Below, piece after piece: positions 54,925 to 64,000 of a stretch of 64,000 bases of DNA (the first letter of the stretch is position 1; each line of letters starts with the position of its first letter). The stretch is from NCBI GenBank assembly GCA_964343805.1, contig CAYFLR010000031.1, positions 1-64,000 on the forward strand, given 5' to 3'. This stretch comes from CAYFLR01 sp964343805 (GTDB lineage Bacteria; Bdellovibrionota_B; Oligoflexia; CAYFLR01). The notes beneath the pieces were generated by a model. The model made no database searches. It was not told where the DNA came from and saw nothing but the letters and a program-made list of their open reading frames with translations. A program made the position numbers and the translations under genes.

Positions 54925-56568
54925 TTAGAACATATAGTCATCCCAGTTAAATTCATCTTCTTCCTCTTCTAAAGGAGCCTCTTCTTCTTGGGAAGAGAGT
55001 TCTATAAGACCGTCAATGACATACTTAAGAGGAGAGTTGTCATACTGTACAGAGATTGCAGAAGCGCGGGCAAGTTGGTTGTTCAGTAAGCTGTCTAACC
55101 AAGGAAGATCGCCATCAAATGGGTAAGGAGAAAGAGGACGGGCTAATTGACGGTCTACATTGTTCATCGGCTGTTGATTTTCATAGGGAGTCCATAAGAA
55201 ATCGGGGTGGTTGTTTGTGTACCACTCTCCACCAACAATGTTGAAGTTGTCATCTAATTCTAGATCGTATTGATAGTAAACGTTGACTAAACGATCTGGA
55301 CGAGGCTCACCTTGACGTGGTCTGGTTTCAGAAATATAAACTACTTTCATAGAAACTCCTACAACCTGGGTTGCACGAGGATCTGCATTTCTTACAGCAT
55401 GGAAAGTATCAGCTTCACCTAATTCAGCCAAATTGGTAACAGCTTCTTCCATGGTGTCGTAGGTGCTCATATCAGCAACATTAAAAAAGCTAACTTCGTA
55501 GGCTTGAACAGGTTGGTTCCAAACTTCGTAATCAAAGGTGGCATCCATTACGAAGGATTCGTTTTGGATTCCAATTTTGTTAGCAACAGAAATGTGCCAA
55601 GTTCCTGGGTTGGTATCGAAACATTCTTTATTAAGGATTTTTCCGGTTTTCTCATCAGTCTTAACATCATCGCCTTTAAGGTTACAACGACCACCAACAA
55701 AGCGGGAATTGTAGGGGGATTTGGCCCACTTTAAAGAAGCTAAAGCTTTAATATCATCTTCATAGAAAGTAATCTCGGTGATGCCATCAGCTGCGGTTAA
55801 AGTCAGAGGCTTTACTGGACGCTTGTACATATAAGCAGCAGGAGCCCAACCATGACAGATACCCATCCACATCTCAACAAAACCATCTTCGTCTAAGAAA
55901 GAAAGTCCCTCTTTTTTAGAAGCATTGGTTAGTGAGAATTTAAAATCTCCCATCAGGAGGTCATACTTTTCAGCGGGAGAGTATAGGTCAATCGCTTTAT
56001 TTCTATCTTCTTCAGATAGACCTTCGAGAGCTAAATAGTCAGCAGGTTGTGGTTTATATGTATTTACCGTGGCAAACTTAACCTTTTGGAACTCACTGTA
56101 ATCGTCTTGTACTAAATCTTGCAATTCACTATCAGCATAACGATAAGCTGTCATACCCAGCGCAATAGCCCAGTAGTCAGCAGACCAAGGTACTGTGGTG
56201 AGCTCAGCTTTTGTTTTTAGATTCTTTAAATTGGTTTCTACTTGGTAATCAGCAGTGAATAGGCGATAGGGAGAGTCATGAGGTGTCCATCCCTCTTTAC
56301 CTTCACCAAAAATATCGGCGTTGATTTTTTTCTTCATAGTTTTATCAACTTTTTTAAACTCTTCACTATCTTTGGGGTAAGAGATTAAATTGGTGATCAC
56401 ATCACCATTCGCATCTCTTTTAAAAAGAGGGGCGTTGATCATGTCTTTGGGGCTTTGTTTAAACTTGGTAAGAAAATCACGGGTGATTTGATCGAAATTG
56501 CTATCGGCTAAGAGAGTGCCAGCAGCAAAATTAAAAATAAAAATAACACTAATAAGACCTAACTTCAT
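54925..56568 (-). CDS. exported transglutaminase-elicitor-like protein
   Basis: 547 residues with a signal peptide. The motif MGICHGWAPAAY holds the probable catalytic Cys (about residue 238). NPGTWHISVANKIG holds a His, and FVMDATFDYEVWNQPV an Asp. This order fits the transglutaminase-elicitor family first known from oomycetes and present in some bacteria. It may crosslink or deamidate proteins outside the cell. The C-terminus is acidic (EEEAPLEEEEDEF). A terminator follows. The family call is made by motif memory and should be treated as likely, not certain. Confidence 0.65.
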   Translation of the reverse strand: MKLGLISVIFIFNFAAGTLLADSNFDQITRDFLTKFKQSPKDMINAPLFKRDANGDVITNLISYPKDSEEFKKVDKTMKKKINADIFGEGKEGWTPHDSPYRLFTADYQVETNLKNLKTKAELTTVPWSADYWAIALGMTAYRYADSELQDLVQDDYSEFQKVKFATVNTYKPQPADYLALEGLSEEDRNKAIDLYSPAEKYDLLMGDFKFSLTNASKKEGLSFLDEDGFVEMWMGICHGWAPAAYMYKRPVKPLTLTAADGITEITFYEDDIKALASLKWAKSPYNSRFVGGRCNLKGDDVKTDEKTGKILNKECFDTNPGTWHISVANKIGIQNESFVMDATFDYEVWNQPVQAYEVSFFNVADMSTYDTMEEAVTNLAELGEADTFHAVRNADPRATQVVGVSMKVVYISETRPRQGEPRPDRLVNVYYQYDLELDDNFNIVGGEWYTNNHPDFLWTPYENQQPMNNVDRQLARPLSPYPFDGDLPWLDSLLNNQLARASAISVQYDNSPLKYVIDGLIELSSQEEEAPLEEEEDEFNWDDYMF

Positions 56569-56842
56569 TTTAATATACTCCTTCTTCCACTTGAATAGAT
56601 TGCATTGTTTAATATTTCTGACCGCTAATTGGGGTAGCGGGAATGAACCATCTCAATGGGACTTTTTATAAGCGTAAATACCTAAACTGTCAAATAAAAA
56701 ATGTGATTATTGTGATTAATTATAATTATCGTGATGATTAGTTAAAATTAACAATCAAAGAACATATAATTTGACCCGAGAATCCTGGTCGTATATGCTG
56801 GATAACAATCAACAAAAAGTTTTTCTTATTAGGAGTATAAGC

Positions 56843-58237
56843 ATGGTTTATACGAAACTGAGCTCTCACTTTCGGTCTTTTTTAAAAATATTTTCTCTAG
56901 TTCTTTGTTTTTCATCTTGGTCAGCTTATTCAGAAATTGGTCCTAATGAATTTATTTTAAGAAAAATGGAGGTGTCTCCTAAAGTGAGCCAACTGGGCTT
57001 TAGAGTAGAAGGCAATGATGTGACCTTTGTTCATCGAGTTCGTGGAGAAAGCCTGCCTTTTCAAAAGGAATTCCCTGGTAAAATAACCTTAATAGATCAG
57101 ATTTTCTATTATGAGGTTAACGGAACTAAAGAGGCCATTGGGGCTCGCACTGATGAATACTTTGAGATCTGCTCTGGAGCCTATGATCTCACCTGCGATA
57201 TCTCTTTTGCGGTTAAAAATCCATCCCCTGAAGACCTTCAAGGAGAATCAATTTACTCGGTATCACTAGTTCTAAAGACCACCCCCTCAGATCGATCCTT
57301 CAATGAGTTAGAACCTTATGTATTTCCTTCCCCCAATCAAGGCGGGTCGGGAAGCTGTCTCTACATGGCTCTGACTGGAGCTATGGAGATGTGGCTGAAT
57401 ATGAAAATCCCAGCCAGCGAGCGTAAGCTGGAGGGAGATACTGATCTTTCTGAACGCTTCTTAATGAACGCGGGACGGCAGAAATTTAGCCAATTAAATA
57501 ATTTCCTCACCGATTCCATATATCTTTACAATATTGAAAAGGGAGCCCTTAGAAACAAAGATTACCCTTATACAATGGGTTGGTATAAGAAAGTGGATGG
57601 TCTCAATGAAAAAGCCGAACCGGAAGAAGAGGGAGCTGGCTATGGCACCTCTTACAACTGGGTAGATGAATATGTCCCCTCTTTAAAATCTAAGCTACGC
57701 ACCGTTCCTTTAATGGAGAGAACCATTCTCTATGCCGATCCCGATCAGAATCAGTGGCAGGTGGGTGATTTACCTGATGATGTGATTGCTAAAATCAAAT
57801 TCGAGCTGAAAGTTCGTAAGGTTCCGGTTATCTTAGTTTACAACCATGTGTCTTACTGGCATGGAGTCATTATTGTTGGCTACGATGATGAAGAAGAGAC
57901 CGGTGGCTGTCCTTTTGTTGACTTATTTATGGATCATCTAGGCAAGAAAGCCGATGAGTATGAGAAGACTGAAGACAGTCAGAAGCTCTACCTAGCTCGT
58001 ATGTATCGTACCTACAATAAGAGAATCCGGGCTGAAAAAGTAAAGCGAGGAGGCTGCTGGAACAAAGGGGTTTTCTATGTCCGTGACTCTATCTACGATG
58101 GTCCCGAAGACCTCATGTACGATTATGTTCGTACAGAGACCGGAGAAGAAGAACCTTATTCAGCCAAGATCGTAAAGAAATCCTACAACTGGGCTCGATT
58201 CCTTGGGAACCATGCCTATAGTGTCTACCCTAAATAA
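56843..58237 (+). CDS. secreted papain-like (C1-type) cysteine peptidase
   Basis: 464 residues from ATG 56843, which has aggag 7 bases upstream; a 24-codon upstream extension is unlikely. Signal peptide ends near SAYSEIG. After a 150-residue strand-rich prodomain the NQGGSGSCLYMAL motif carries the nucleophile (Cys172) with the oxyanion Gln; the His is in YWHGVIIVGYDD (about His340). The C-terminal part has GVFYVRDS. It is transcribed away from the transglutaminase-like gene. Probably digests extracellular protein. Confidence 0.75.
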   Translation: MVYTKLSSHFRSFLKIFSLVLCFSSWSAYSEIGPNEFILRKMEVSPKVSQLGFRVEGNDVTFVHRVRGESLPFQKEFPGKITLIDQIFYYEVNGTKEAIGARTDEYFEICSGAYDLTCDISFAVKNPSPEDLQGESIYSVSLVLKTTPSDRSFNELEPYVFPSPNQGGSGSCLYMALTGAMEMWLNMKIPASERKLEGDTDLSERFLMNAGRQKFSQLNNFLTDSIYLYNIEKGALRNKDYPYTMGWYKKVDGLNEKAEPEEEGAGYGTSYNWVDEYVPSLKSKLRTVPLMERTILYADPDQNQWQVGDLPDDVIAKIKFELKVRKVPVILVYNHVSYWHGVIIVGYDDEEETGGCPFVDLFMDHLGKKADEYEKTEDSQKLYLARMYRTYNKRIRAEKVKRGGCWNKGVFYVRDSIYDGPEDLMYDYVRTETGEEEPYSAKIVKKSYNWARFLGNHAYSVYPK

Positions 58238-58274
58238 CCTTTGGCTGCCAATTCATCCCTTGACACTACTAATT

Positions 58275-58425
58275 CTTTGTGCGCGGAAAATTGGTGCAAA
58301 AATATCCAACACCTTTATCCACCTTATTTATTGAGCGATTTGAATCGCTAATACTTTAAAATTGCATGAGTAATCCTATTCTCTAGTTGTTAAGAAAAAA
58401 AAACACCAATTTCCCGCGCACAAAG
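58275..58425. repeat. 151-bp element with 22-bp terminal inverted repeats
   Basis: Ends are ctttgtgcgcggaaaattgg and its complement ccaatttcccgcgcacaaag: 22 bp with one mismatch. The interior is AT-rich and carries a smaller hairpin (agcgatt-tg-aatcgct). No coding capacity. It fills most of the gap between the papain-like and propeller genes. Looks like a MITE or a large bidirectional terminator; no target duplication clearly seen. Confidence 0.65.
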
Positions 58426-58497
58426 TTAAGTCTGATCAAAATGGGCCGATCTAATTATTAGGGTGAAAGCATGAATTATCACGTTAAGGGAAAAATC

Positions 58498-61400
58498 ATG
58501 AATAATTGGCTAAAAATATCATTTTTTTCAATGCTTTTAGTGGTACTGGGTGCCTACGGATGTACTGAAAATGAAACAGAACTCACTGTAGAGGTGGAAC
58601 CAACTGGAGAAGAAGGTCCTTTTCTTAGCCCGGTTTCAGTGACGCTCACTCCCTCCATTGACAGTGCGACCATTTATTATACGACGGATGGGACTCAACC
58701 GAGTGAAGATTCAGATATCTATGAGGATGCCATCACTATCGAAGAGTCAACCACATTAACTTTTTATGCTCTTGCCAAGGTAAAAAGTGACTCCATGATG
58801 GGGATGGGGGATGATGGTAAAATGCAAGAGTCGGAAGTCTATAAAGAGTCCTATGATATGGGGACATCCGCCACAGCAGCCCAAGGAACTCTCCCCTTTG
58901 GTCAGAGTGCAGTAAATACTTCTGTTAATGCTAATAGCAATGACAATAGTAATACTAATACAAATTCAAATTCAAATAGTACTGACAGTGATATAGAAGA
59001 GGTGACTGATTCAACTTCTCCCACCATTACTCTTTCAGGAATAAGTACTTGGCAAACTTCCACAGCTACCGCTGCGGCCGTTTGTACCGATGCCAGTTCA
59101 GGTTGTGATAGCGGAACTGTGGCCTATAAGTACTATGAAAGTGCAACTAGCTGCTCCACAACTTATAGTGATTATACCGATAGTGCTGAAATATCTCAGC
59201 ATAGATTTGTTTGCGCAGCTGTTAAAGATGTCGCTGGTAATGTAGGTGTCACCTCTATGGCAGTGGAATTCAAAGTAGACAATACCTCACCAGCTGCTCC
59301 CTCGGGACTAACTTTATCTGCTCCATCAACCTCTCCAGGAACAGACACCACTCCCACTATTTCAGTCTCTGGGTTGGAAGTCGGATCGGTGGTTAAACTG
59401 TATTCTAATTCCACCTGTTCAAATATCATAAGCACTGCAATTACTATTGATACAGCTACTATGCTGATTACAACTTTGGCATTATCTGAAGGGAGTTTTA
59501 CTATATATGCTAAACAGCAGGATCCGGCAGGGAACTCTTCTGCTTGTTCCACAGCTTCTGTTTCTTATGTTTTGGATCAGAGTGTTGTGGCTCCGACTGG
59601 ACTCACTCTCGCCTCTCCCGCAAGTTCTCCGGCTGTAAACCCTAACCCAACCATTACCGTGAGTGGGGTAGAAGATGGTGCGAGTGTGACACTCTATTCC
59701 GATTCATCCTGTCTGACTTCTGTAAGCAGTGCAGCTACGGCCAGTGGAACGAGCGTTACTATTGCCACTAACGATCTCTCCATGACTTCTTATTCTTTTT
59801 ATGCCAAGCAAGTAGATGCAGCAGGAAATACCTCTGGGTGCTCCACTGCGAGTGTGGCCTTTTATAACACCTATCTGGATTTTGTTGAGGTTCAAACAGA
59901 CGGATCTGGAGGGGTGGATGGCCTTGGTTCTGCAGTTGGTGTCACCATAAGTCCCGATAACAGGTTTCTCTACGTCAGTGGTTCTACCGACGATGCTATT
60001 GCTGTTTTTGCAAGAGATCTAGGTTCAGGACAATTAACCTATGTTGAGATGGAAAAAGATGGAGTCAACAGTGTTGATGGTTTAGATTATAATAAATTCA
60101 CTGCAATTAGTAATGATGGCAAGCATCTTTATGCGGCCTCTTTAAATGATGATGCCGTCGCGGTATTTTCTAGAAATGTTATTACCGGTGCCTTAACCTT
60201 TGTTGAAGTAGAAAAAGACGGAGTCAACAGTGTCGATGGAATTGATGGCGCTTCAGCTGTGGCTGTCAGTCATGATGGAAAACATGTTTATGTTACGAGT
60301 ATGATGGATGGCGCTGTGGCTGTGTTCACTCGTGATTCTTCAACGGGTGCTTTGACTTATGCCAGCATGGTAAAAGATGGTACGGGAGGTGTTGATGGCC
60401 TAGCTTCCGCTCGATATATAATCCTAAGTTCTGATAATAAATATGCCTATGTTGCCAGTTATAATGATGATGCGGTGACAGTTTTTTCTCGAAATGCCTC
60501 CACAGGAGCCTTAACTTATGTTGAGCATGAAGAGGATGGGAGTGGCGGGGTCGATGGCCTTAATGGATCGAGAGGTCTGGCTTTTAGCCCAGACGAAAGA
60601 TATATCTATGCGGCAGGTAACTTAGATGATTCTTTGGTGGTCTTTTCCAGGGATCCATCTAACGGTCAAATCGCCTACGTAGAAACCCACACCAATAATC
60701 AAAATGGAGTGGAAAAACTGGATGGTTGCTCCAAAGTAGTGGTTACCCCGGATGGCCGCTTTGTCATAACCTCCAATACGGCAGATGACGCTCTGGCAGT
60801 ATTTGCACGGGATGTAACGACGGGAGAACTTACCTTTAAACAAGTTATTACTGATAGCGATACCGGTTTAGATGGTTTAGCCAACGGACAACATATTACT
60901 ATGAGTAAGGACGGCTTATTTCTTTATGTTGCAAGTCTTGATGAAAACAAGGTGGGTGTTTTTAAATGGGTTCCTTCTAAAGAGGGTGAGTTAAACTTTG
61001 TTGAATTTAAAGATCAAGGAGTGGATGGGGTAGATGGTATTGGTGCTGTTTATTCGATTGGTTTAAGCCCTGATATGAAAAACTTGTATTCAGTGGCATA
61101 TTCACTGGGTAACTTAGCGGTGTTTTCCAGAAATCTAGATACTGGAGAATTGACTTACTCAACTAAATTCACCGATGGAAGTGGAGGAGTGGATGGTCTT
61201 AGTAATGCCCGTTCTATCGTTGTCTCACCAGATGGCTTACATGTCTATACGGCGGCCCAAGGTGATCATGCGGTCGCTGTATTTAGTAGAAACACTTCGA
61301 CCGGTGCCCTGACCTATGTTGAAATGAAACAAGAAGGGACAACTGAAGGGGACTCAGATACTATTGATGGTATAAATAAAGCGGCCTATGTTTTGATTAG

Positions 61401-62106
61401 CCCCAATGGGGAGCATGTCTACGCCTCTGGATGGGAAGAGGATTCTATTGCTCTGTTTTCACGGGATGCGAGTGATGGCACATTGGATTGGGTGGCTGCA
61501 TATAAAGACAATGCGGGCGGTTTCGACGGACTTGATAATCCTCAATCCATGGATATCTCCCCCAATGGCAGGCATATTTATGTTTGTGGTATGAATGAAA
61601 GCAAATTAGCTGTACTTGCGAGAGATACCAGTGATGGAACTCTAAGCTTCGTTGAAGTAAAACTGGATAATAGTGGAGGAGTAGATGGAATTGCCTCTTG
61701 TGGTGGCGTGTCTGTGAGTCCAGATGGAGACCATGTCTATGCTTCTGGATATGGTGAGGATAAAATTGCCGCCTGTAGTAGAAATCATGATACTGGTGCA
61801 GTAACTTTTGTAGAGGCCTATATGGATGGAGTTGATGGTGTTTCCGGGATGGACATGCCAAATAAGTTAAGGGTCAGCCCTGATGGCAAGTTTGTTGTTG
61901 TCACTGCCGTCAATGATGATGCTATTGTAGTCTTTACCCGAAATCGCTCCACCGGCGCCTTGACCTATAAAGAGACTCAATATGATGGTCAGCAGGGTGT
62001 TGATGGTCTTAACTCTATCTATGATTTAAGGTTTAGTAAGGGGAGCCTACATCTTTACGGAGCTGGTTATTTGGACAGTTCCATTCCTGTTTTTAAAGTG
62101 AAGTGA
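58498..62106 (+). CDS. large lipoprotein with 14 beta-propeller repeats
   Basis: 1202 residues from ATG 58498 (an upstream ATG at 58471 is possible). Lipobox GAYGCTE. First a chitobiase-like C-terminal fold (SATIYYTTDGTQPSEDS), a Ser/Asn-rich linker, then three Ig-like repeats (LTLSAPSTSPGTDTTPTI; LTLASPASSPAVNPNPTI). From about residue 460, fourteen repeats of about 53 residues run to the end, each with VDGL, SPDG.H.YV and DDA.AVF.R elements, as in lactonase-type propellers. Fourteen is exactly two seven-bladed propellers. Repeats 1-7 and 8-14 would be the two. Probably surface-exposed and binds or processes a ligand; no catalytic residue is clear. Confidence 0.85.
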   Translation: MNNWLKISFFSMLLVVLGAYGCTENETELTVEVEPTGEEGPFLSPVSVTLTPSIDSATIYYTTDGTQPSEDSDIYEDAITIEESTTLTFYALAKVKSDSMMGMGDDGKMQESEVYKESYDMGTSATAAQGTLPFGQSAVNTSVNANSNDNSNTNTNSNSNSTDSDIEEVTDSTSPTITLSGISTWQTSTATAAAVCTDASSGCDSGTVAYKYYESATSCSTTYSDYTDSAEISQHRFVCAAVKDVAGNVGVTSMAVEFKVDNTSPAAPSGLTLSAPSTSPGTDTTPTISVSGLEVGSVVKLYSNSTCSNIISTAITIDTATMLITTLALSEGSFTIYAKQQDPAGNSSACSTASVSYVLDQSVVAPTGLTLASPASSPAVNPNPTITVSGVEDGASVTLYSDSSCLTSVSSAATASGTSVTIATNDLSMTSYSFYAKQVDAAGNTSGCSTASVAFYNTYLDFVEVQTDGSGGVDGLGSAVGVTISPDNRFLYVSGSTDDAIAVFARDLGSGQLTYVEMEKDGVNSVDGLDYNKFTAISNDGKHLYAASLNDDAVAVFSRNVITGALTFVEVEKDGVNSVDGIDGASAVAVSHDGKHVYVTSMMDGAVAVFTRDSSTGALTYASMVKDGTGGVDGLASARYIILSSDNKYAYVASYNDDAVTVFSRNASTGALTYVEHEEDGSGGVDGLNGSRGLAFSPDERYIYAAGNLDDSLVVFSRDPSNGQIAYVETHTNNQNGVEKLDGCSKVVVTPDGRFVITSNTADDALAVFARDVTTGELTFKQVITDSDTGLDGLANGQHITMSKDGLFLYVASLDENKVGVFKWVPSKEGELNFVEFKDQGVDGVDGIGAVYSIGLSPDMKNLYSVAYSLGNLAVFSRNLDTGELTYSTKFTDGSGGVDGLSNARSIVVSPDGLHVYTAAQGDHAVAVFSRNTSTGALTYVEMKQEGTTEGDSDTIDGINKAAYVLISPNGEHVYASGWEEDSIALFSRDASDGTLDWVAAYKDNAGGFDGLDNPQSMDISPNGRHIYVCGMNESKLAVLARDTSDGTLSFVEVKLDNSGGVDGIASCGGVSVSPDGDHVYASGYGEDKIAACSRNHDTGAVTFVEAYMDGVDGVSGMDMPNKLRVSPDGKFVVVTAVNDDAIVVFTRNRSTGALTYKETQYDGQQGVDGLNSIYDLRFSKGSLHLYGAGYLDSSIPVFKVK

Positions 62107-62121
62107 TAAAAATCTTGCTCA

Positions 62122-63321
62122 TTAACTTGCAGCTGATAACTCTTCCCAGGTTTGATCCACTGCTCGGAGTCGATTGAATAAGCTAGGATAATCTCTACCA
62201 CTATTATATGTTCCATTATCTTCAATGATCACATCCCCTGGTTTAAGGCCGTGGAGTTTAATCAACGCATCTTTAAAAGCCTTAGGATGTATTCCGGCTT
62301 TAAAGAGTATCAGAGTGGCACCTTGATCGGCTTCTATTTCTTGGGCAGGAGCTATTTTACCAAAGGCATCTAGGATTAAAGGCATATTCCCTTGGTCAAT
62401 GACGGCTTGAAGGTAAGGGCCTATAATCCCCGTGGTCAACCATTCAAATTCCTCATAAATAAGATCCACCATATGGTTCCCTGCTGTAGAAACTAAGTTC
62501 CACATATTTTTGGCTGAGTGACCTTGATCGCCATGGCTGATTTCGTGAGCCAAGACCCCTATGAGTTCTTCATCGTTAAGAAAATTCACTAAATTGGTGG
62601 AGATGAATATGGTGCAACCCACATTAAAGGCATTTCTAATGAGACTCTGAAAGACTTCCACATTGTAGCACTCTTGCATTCCTGGATCGTCCACATAAGG
62701 CCTGATTTCCTCTAGGAGGTCATCCACTCGACTAATGACCTCAGGGTCGGTGGTGGTATTGGTGCTTTCCATCGCCAGCATAAAGATGCCTTCAAATTCT
62801 TCGGGGACTTCCATATCATCTTGCTTTTGGGAGCCTAACTTGAGAGAGAACCTGACATAATAATCCATGGCTTTTTTTAAGGGGGGTGGAACACGGGTTA
62901 AATAGTCAAAAAATTCAGGGTGCTTATTGTACCAATAGCTCACTGTGGACTTCTGTAATTCTATTAAGAGTGGTTTCCAATAGGTCACTGTCTCTCGGTA
63001 AATTCTAGCCAGGGTGGGTCCATACTTTTCATTTAACTTACTGTAGTTTTTTATTATTTTAGGATGAATATCTCGATTGAATTTGATCGCCGCATCTTTC
63101 GCTGCTCGACTAAAACGGGGTTCCCAGTATTCAAGGGTTCGGTCTTTGATCTTTTTAAGACGGGGAGTCCAATAATCGGTGGTGGACTCGTAGACTTCTT
63201 CAATCTTTTCACTCCAATACCCTAACATTTGGGAGAAATAACCTTCTCCAGCCCAGAGGGGGGTGGTGAAGGTACAAAGGTAGATATAAAGTATTAGGCT
63301 CTTGAAATGGTGTCTTAGCAT
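62122..63321 (-). CDS. M48-family zinc metalloprotease with helical N-terminal repeats
   Basis: 399 residues. Signal peptide ends near PLWAGEG. The N-terminal 130 residues repeat a YW-centred helix (YWSEKIEEVYES, YWTPRLKKIKDR, YWEPRFSRAAKD, YWKPLLIELQKS). Then VLAHEISHGDQGH gives the HExxH zinc site and EIEADQGATLIL the third ligand (Glu), as in M48/Ste24/BepA-like peptidases. This exported form could act on outer-membrane or periplasmic proteins. Convergent with the propeller gene. Confidence 0.88.
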   Translation of the reverse strand: MLRHHFKSLILYIYLCTFTTPLWAGEGYFSQMLGYWSEKIEEVYESTTDYWTPRLKKIKDRTLEYWEPRFSRAAKDAAIKFNRDIHPKIIKNYSKLNEKYGPTLARIYRETVTYWKPLLIELQKSTVSYWYNKHPEFFDYLTRVPPPLKKAMDYYVRFSLKLGSQKQDDMEVPEEFEGIFMLAMESTNTTTDPEVISRVDDLLEEIRPYVDDPGMQECYNVEVFQSLIRNAFNVGCTIFISTNLVNFLNDEELIGVLAHEISHGDQGHSAKNMWNLVSTAGNHMVDLIYEEFEWLTTGIIGPYLQAVIDQGNMPLILDAFGKIAPAQEIEADQGATLILFKAGIHPKAFKDALIKLHGLKPGDVIIEDNGTYNSGRDYPSLFNRLRAVDQTWEELSAAS

Positions 63322-63624
63322 AAAGTACCTCTTTTAAATTTGACTAACTGGCCAACTTTCTAGCATGAAGTGAGAATAATTGTCAATTTATTATTTAAAA
63401 ATTAAAATTGTCAAAAAAATATACAAAAGATGTCTAAAAAGTAGATAATTAATGAGAGAGGGGAGAGGATCGGACTTCACCTCCATAACGAGTAAATTCT
63501 ATAAACCTTTTAAAATTAGCATCTTGATAAAAAGATAAGCCCTTCGGAAATGCTTGGTATGGGAAATGCAATATAAACCTCCTCGAGTGCGGTTTTTAAA
63601 CAAACAGGGCATTGAGAACAAATT
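63322..63624. other. intergenic region, AT-rich
   Basis: Lies between the divergent M48 gene and the truncated last gene. It is AT-rich; aattgtcaa occurs twice, about 28 bases apart (63378 and 63406), perhaps a binding site pair. No RNA gene or clear promoter identified. Confidence 0.3.
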
Positions 63625-64000
63625 ATGATTAAATATCTTTTAATAATTGGCATACTTGTAGAAATAGGGTTTTTAAGCCATTCGGCTTTAAATAAAGACG
63701 TTGAGTTACAGAAGAGTGTAAAGCCTGGCAAGGATTCGCCGGCAACTCAGCCTCATTCTTGTCCCAACCTTCAAGAGTTATTCCAACCTGTGTATGCTGA
63801 CAAGGTGCAGCTGACCCGTTTTCAAGTGGTTGATCTGCAAATTGAAGGAAAACCAAGTCCTTATTATAAACATGATTTGATGAAATCAGTTTATAGATCC
63901 AAATTAGATTCTACCCTTTCATTTGAAAAATACCCTTGGCTCTTAGGTGCCAAACCCGCTGAATTTAAGCAGCAGGGCTGTGAAATGGTCAGCTATGGAA
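63625..64000 (+). CDS. partial exported protein, truncated by the window end
   Basis: From ATG 63625 the frame stays open to the end of the window (125 codons). It starts with a signal-peptide-like stretch MIKYLLIIGILVEIGFLSHS. The mature part includes HSCPNLQELFQPVYAD and FQVVDLQIEGKPSPYYK. No recognised domain in this part. A start with no strong ribosome-binding site (gagaaca). Function unknown until the 3' part is seen. Confidence 0.55.
   Translation, partial: MIKYLLIIGILVEIGFLSHSALNKDVELQKSVKPGKDSPATQPHSCPNLQELFQPVYADKVQLTRFQVVDLQIEGKPSPYYKHDLMKSVYRSKLDSTLSFEKYPWLLGAKPAEFKQQGCEMVSYG

Noticed and set aside
59196..59552. 118-codon open frame on the minus strand
   Set aside because: It is antisense to the Ig-like repeats of the propeller lipoprotein; its sequence only mirrors their Ser/Thr-rich composition.

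Overview
The window looks like a Gram-negative, A+T-rich bacterium whose genome is rich in lipoproteins and secreted hydrolases. At least ten genes start with a lipoprotein signal, and there are eight predicted exported proteases or protease-like enzymes plus outer-membrane-type proteins. This profile, together with a short archaeal/eukaryotic-type ProS, FHA-GGDEF signalling and two-component hybrids, suggests a Bdellovibrionota/Deltaproteobacteria-like organism. That placement is an inference from gene content; no rRNA marker is present. The sequence is a draft scaffold: eight 10-N gaps and one 100-N gap interrupt it, several inside genes, and two further genes carry homopolymer-type frameshifts.

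Layout. 0-8.5 kb: ybjQ and proS, a divergent DUF2142-like membrane protein, and a four-gene minus-strand operon (YihY-like protein, outer-membrane-type protein, membrane protein, secreted protein). 8.7 kb: a large imperfect palindromic repeat. 8.9-17.9 kb: a tight six-gene plus-strand operon (ygfK, selenium-dependent-type molybdenum hydroxylase, mocA, ssnA, ygeY, ygeW) matching the anaerobic purine/uric-acid catabolism clusters of enteric and gut anaerobes. It is a compact version: YgfK lacks the FAD/NAD(P) module and no FAD subunit is present. 18-27.9 kb: M4 protease, FecR/beta-barrel protein, lipoproteins, an FHA-GGDEF cyclase, and an intergenic region dense in hairpins and repeats followed by a trypsin-like lipoprotein. 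28-37.5 kb: housekeeping and signalling genes (tyrS, an HMG-CoA-lyase-like protein without the usual cysteine, dus, REC-GAF-HK-REC kinase, K+ channel, ribosomal protein S1-like, hypD, hypC). 37.5-42.8 kb: a large metzincin-type lipoprotein and a polar amino-acid ABC transporter. 42.8-51.8 kb: an accessory block of poorly known lipoproteins and small exported proteins, a frameshifted trypsin-like protease and an L,D-transpeptidase-like lipoprotein. 51.9-52.4 kb: a tandem array of 123-bp units belonging to the same repeat family as the 8.7-kb palindrome. 52.5-64 kb: exported enzymes (C11 clostripain-like, transglutaminase-elicitor-like, papain-like, M48-like) and a 14-repeat beta-propeller lipoprotein, ending in a truncated gene.

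How the genes work together. The 8.9-17.9 kb operon is the only clear metabolic pathway. A molybdenum hydroxylase and its MocA-type cofactor enzyme act with a flavin/Fe-S oxidoreductase, an aminohydrolase, an M20 amidohydrolase and a carbamoyltransferase, plausibly opening and degrading a purine and recovering carbamoyl phosphate. The many exported proteases, the amino-acid ABC importer and the lipoprotein block fit a lifestyle built on digesting proteins outside the cytoplasm, possibly predatory or scavenging; that is inference.
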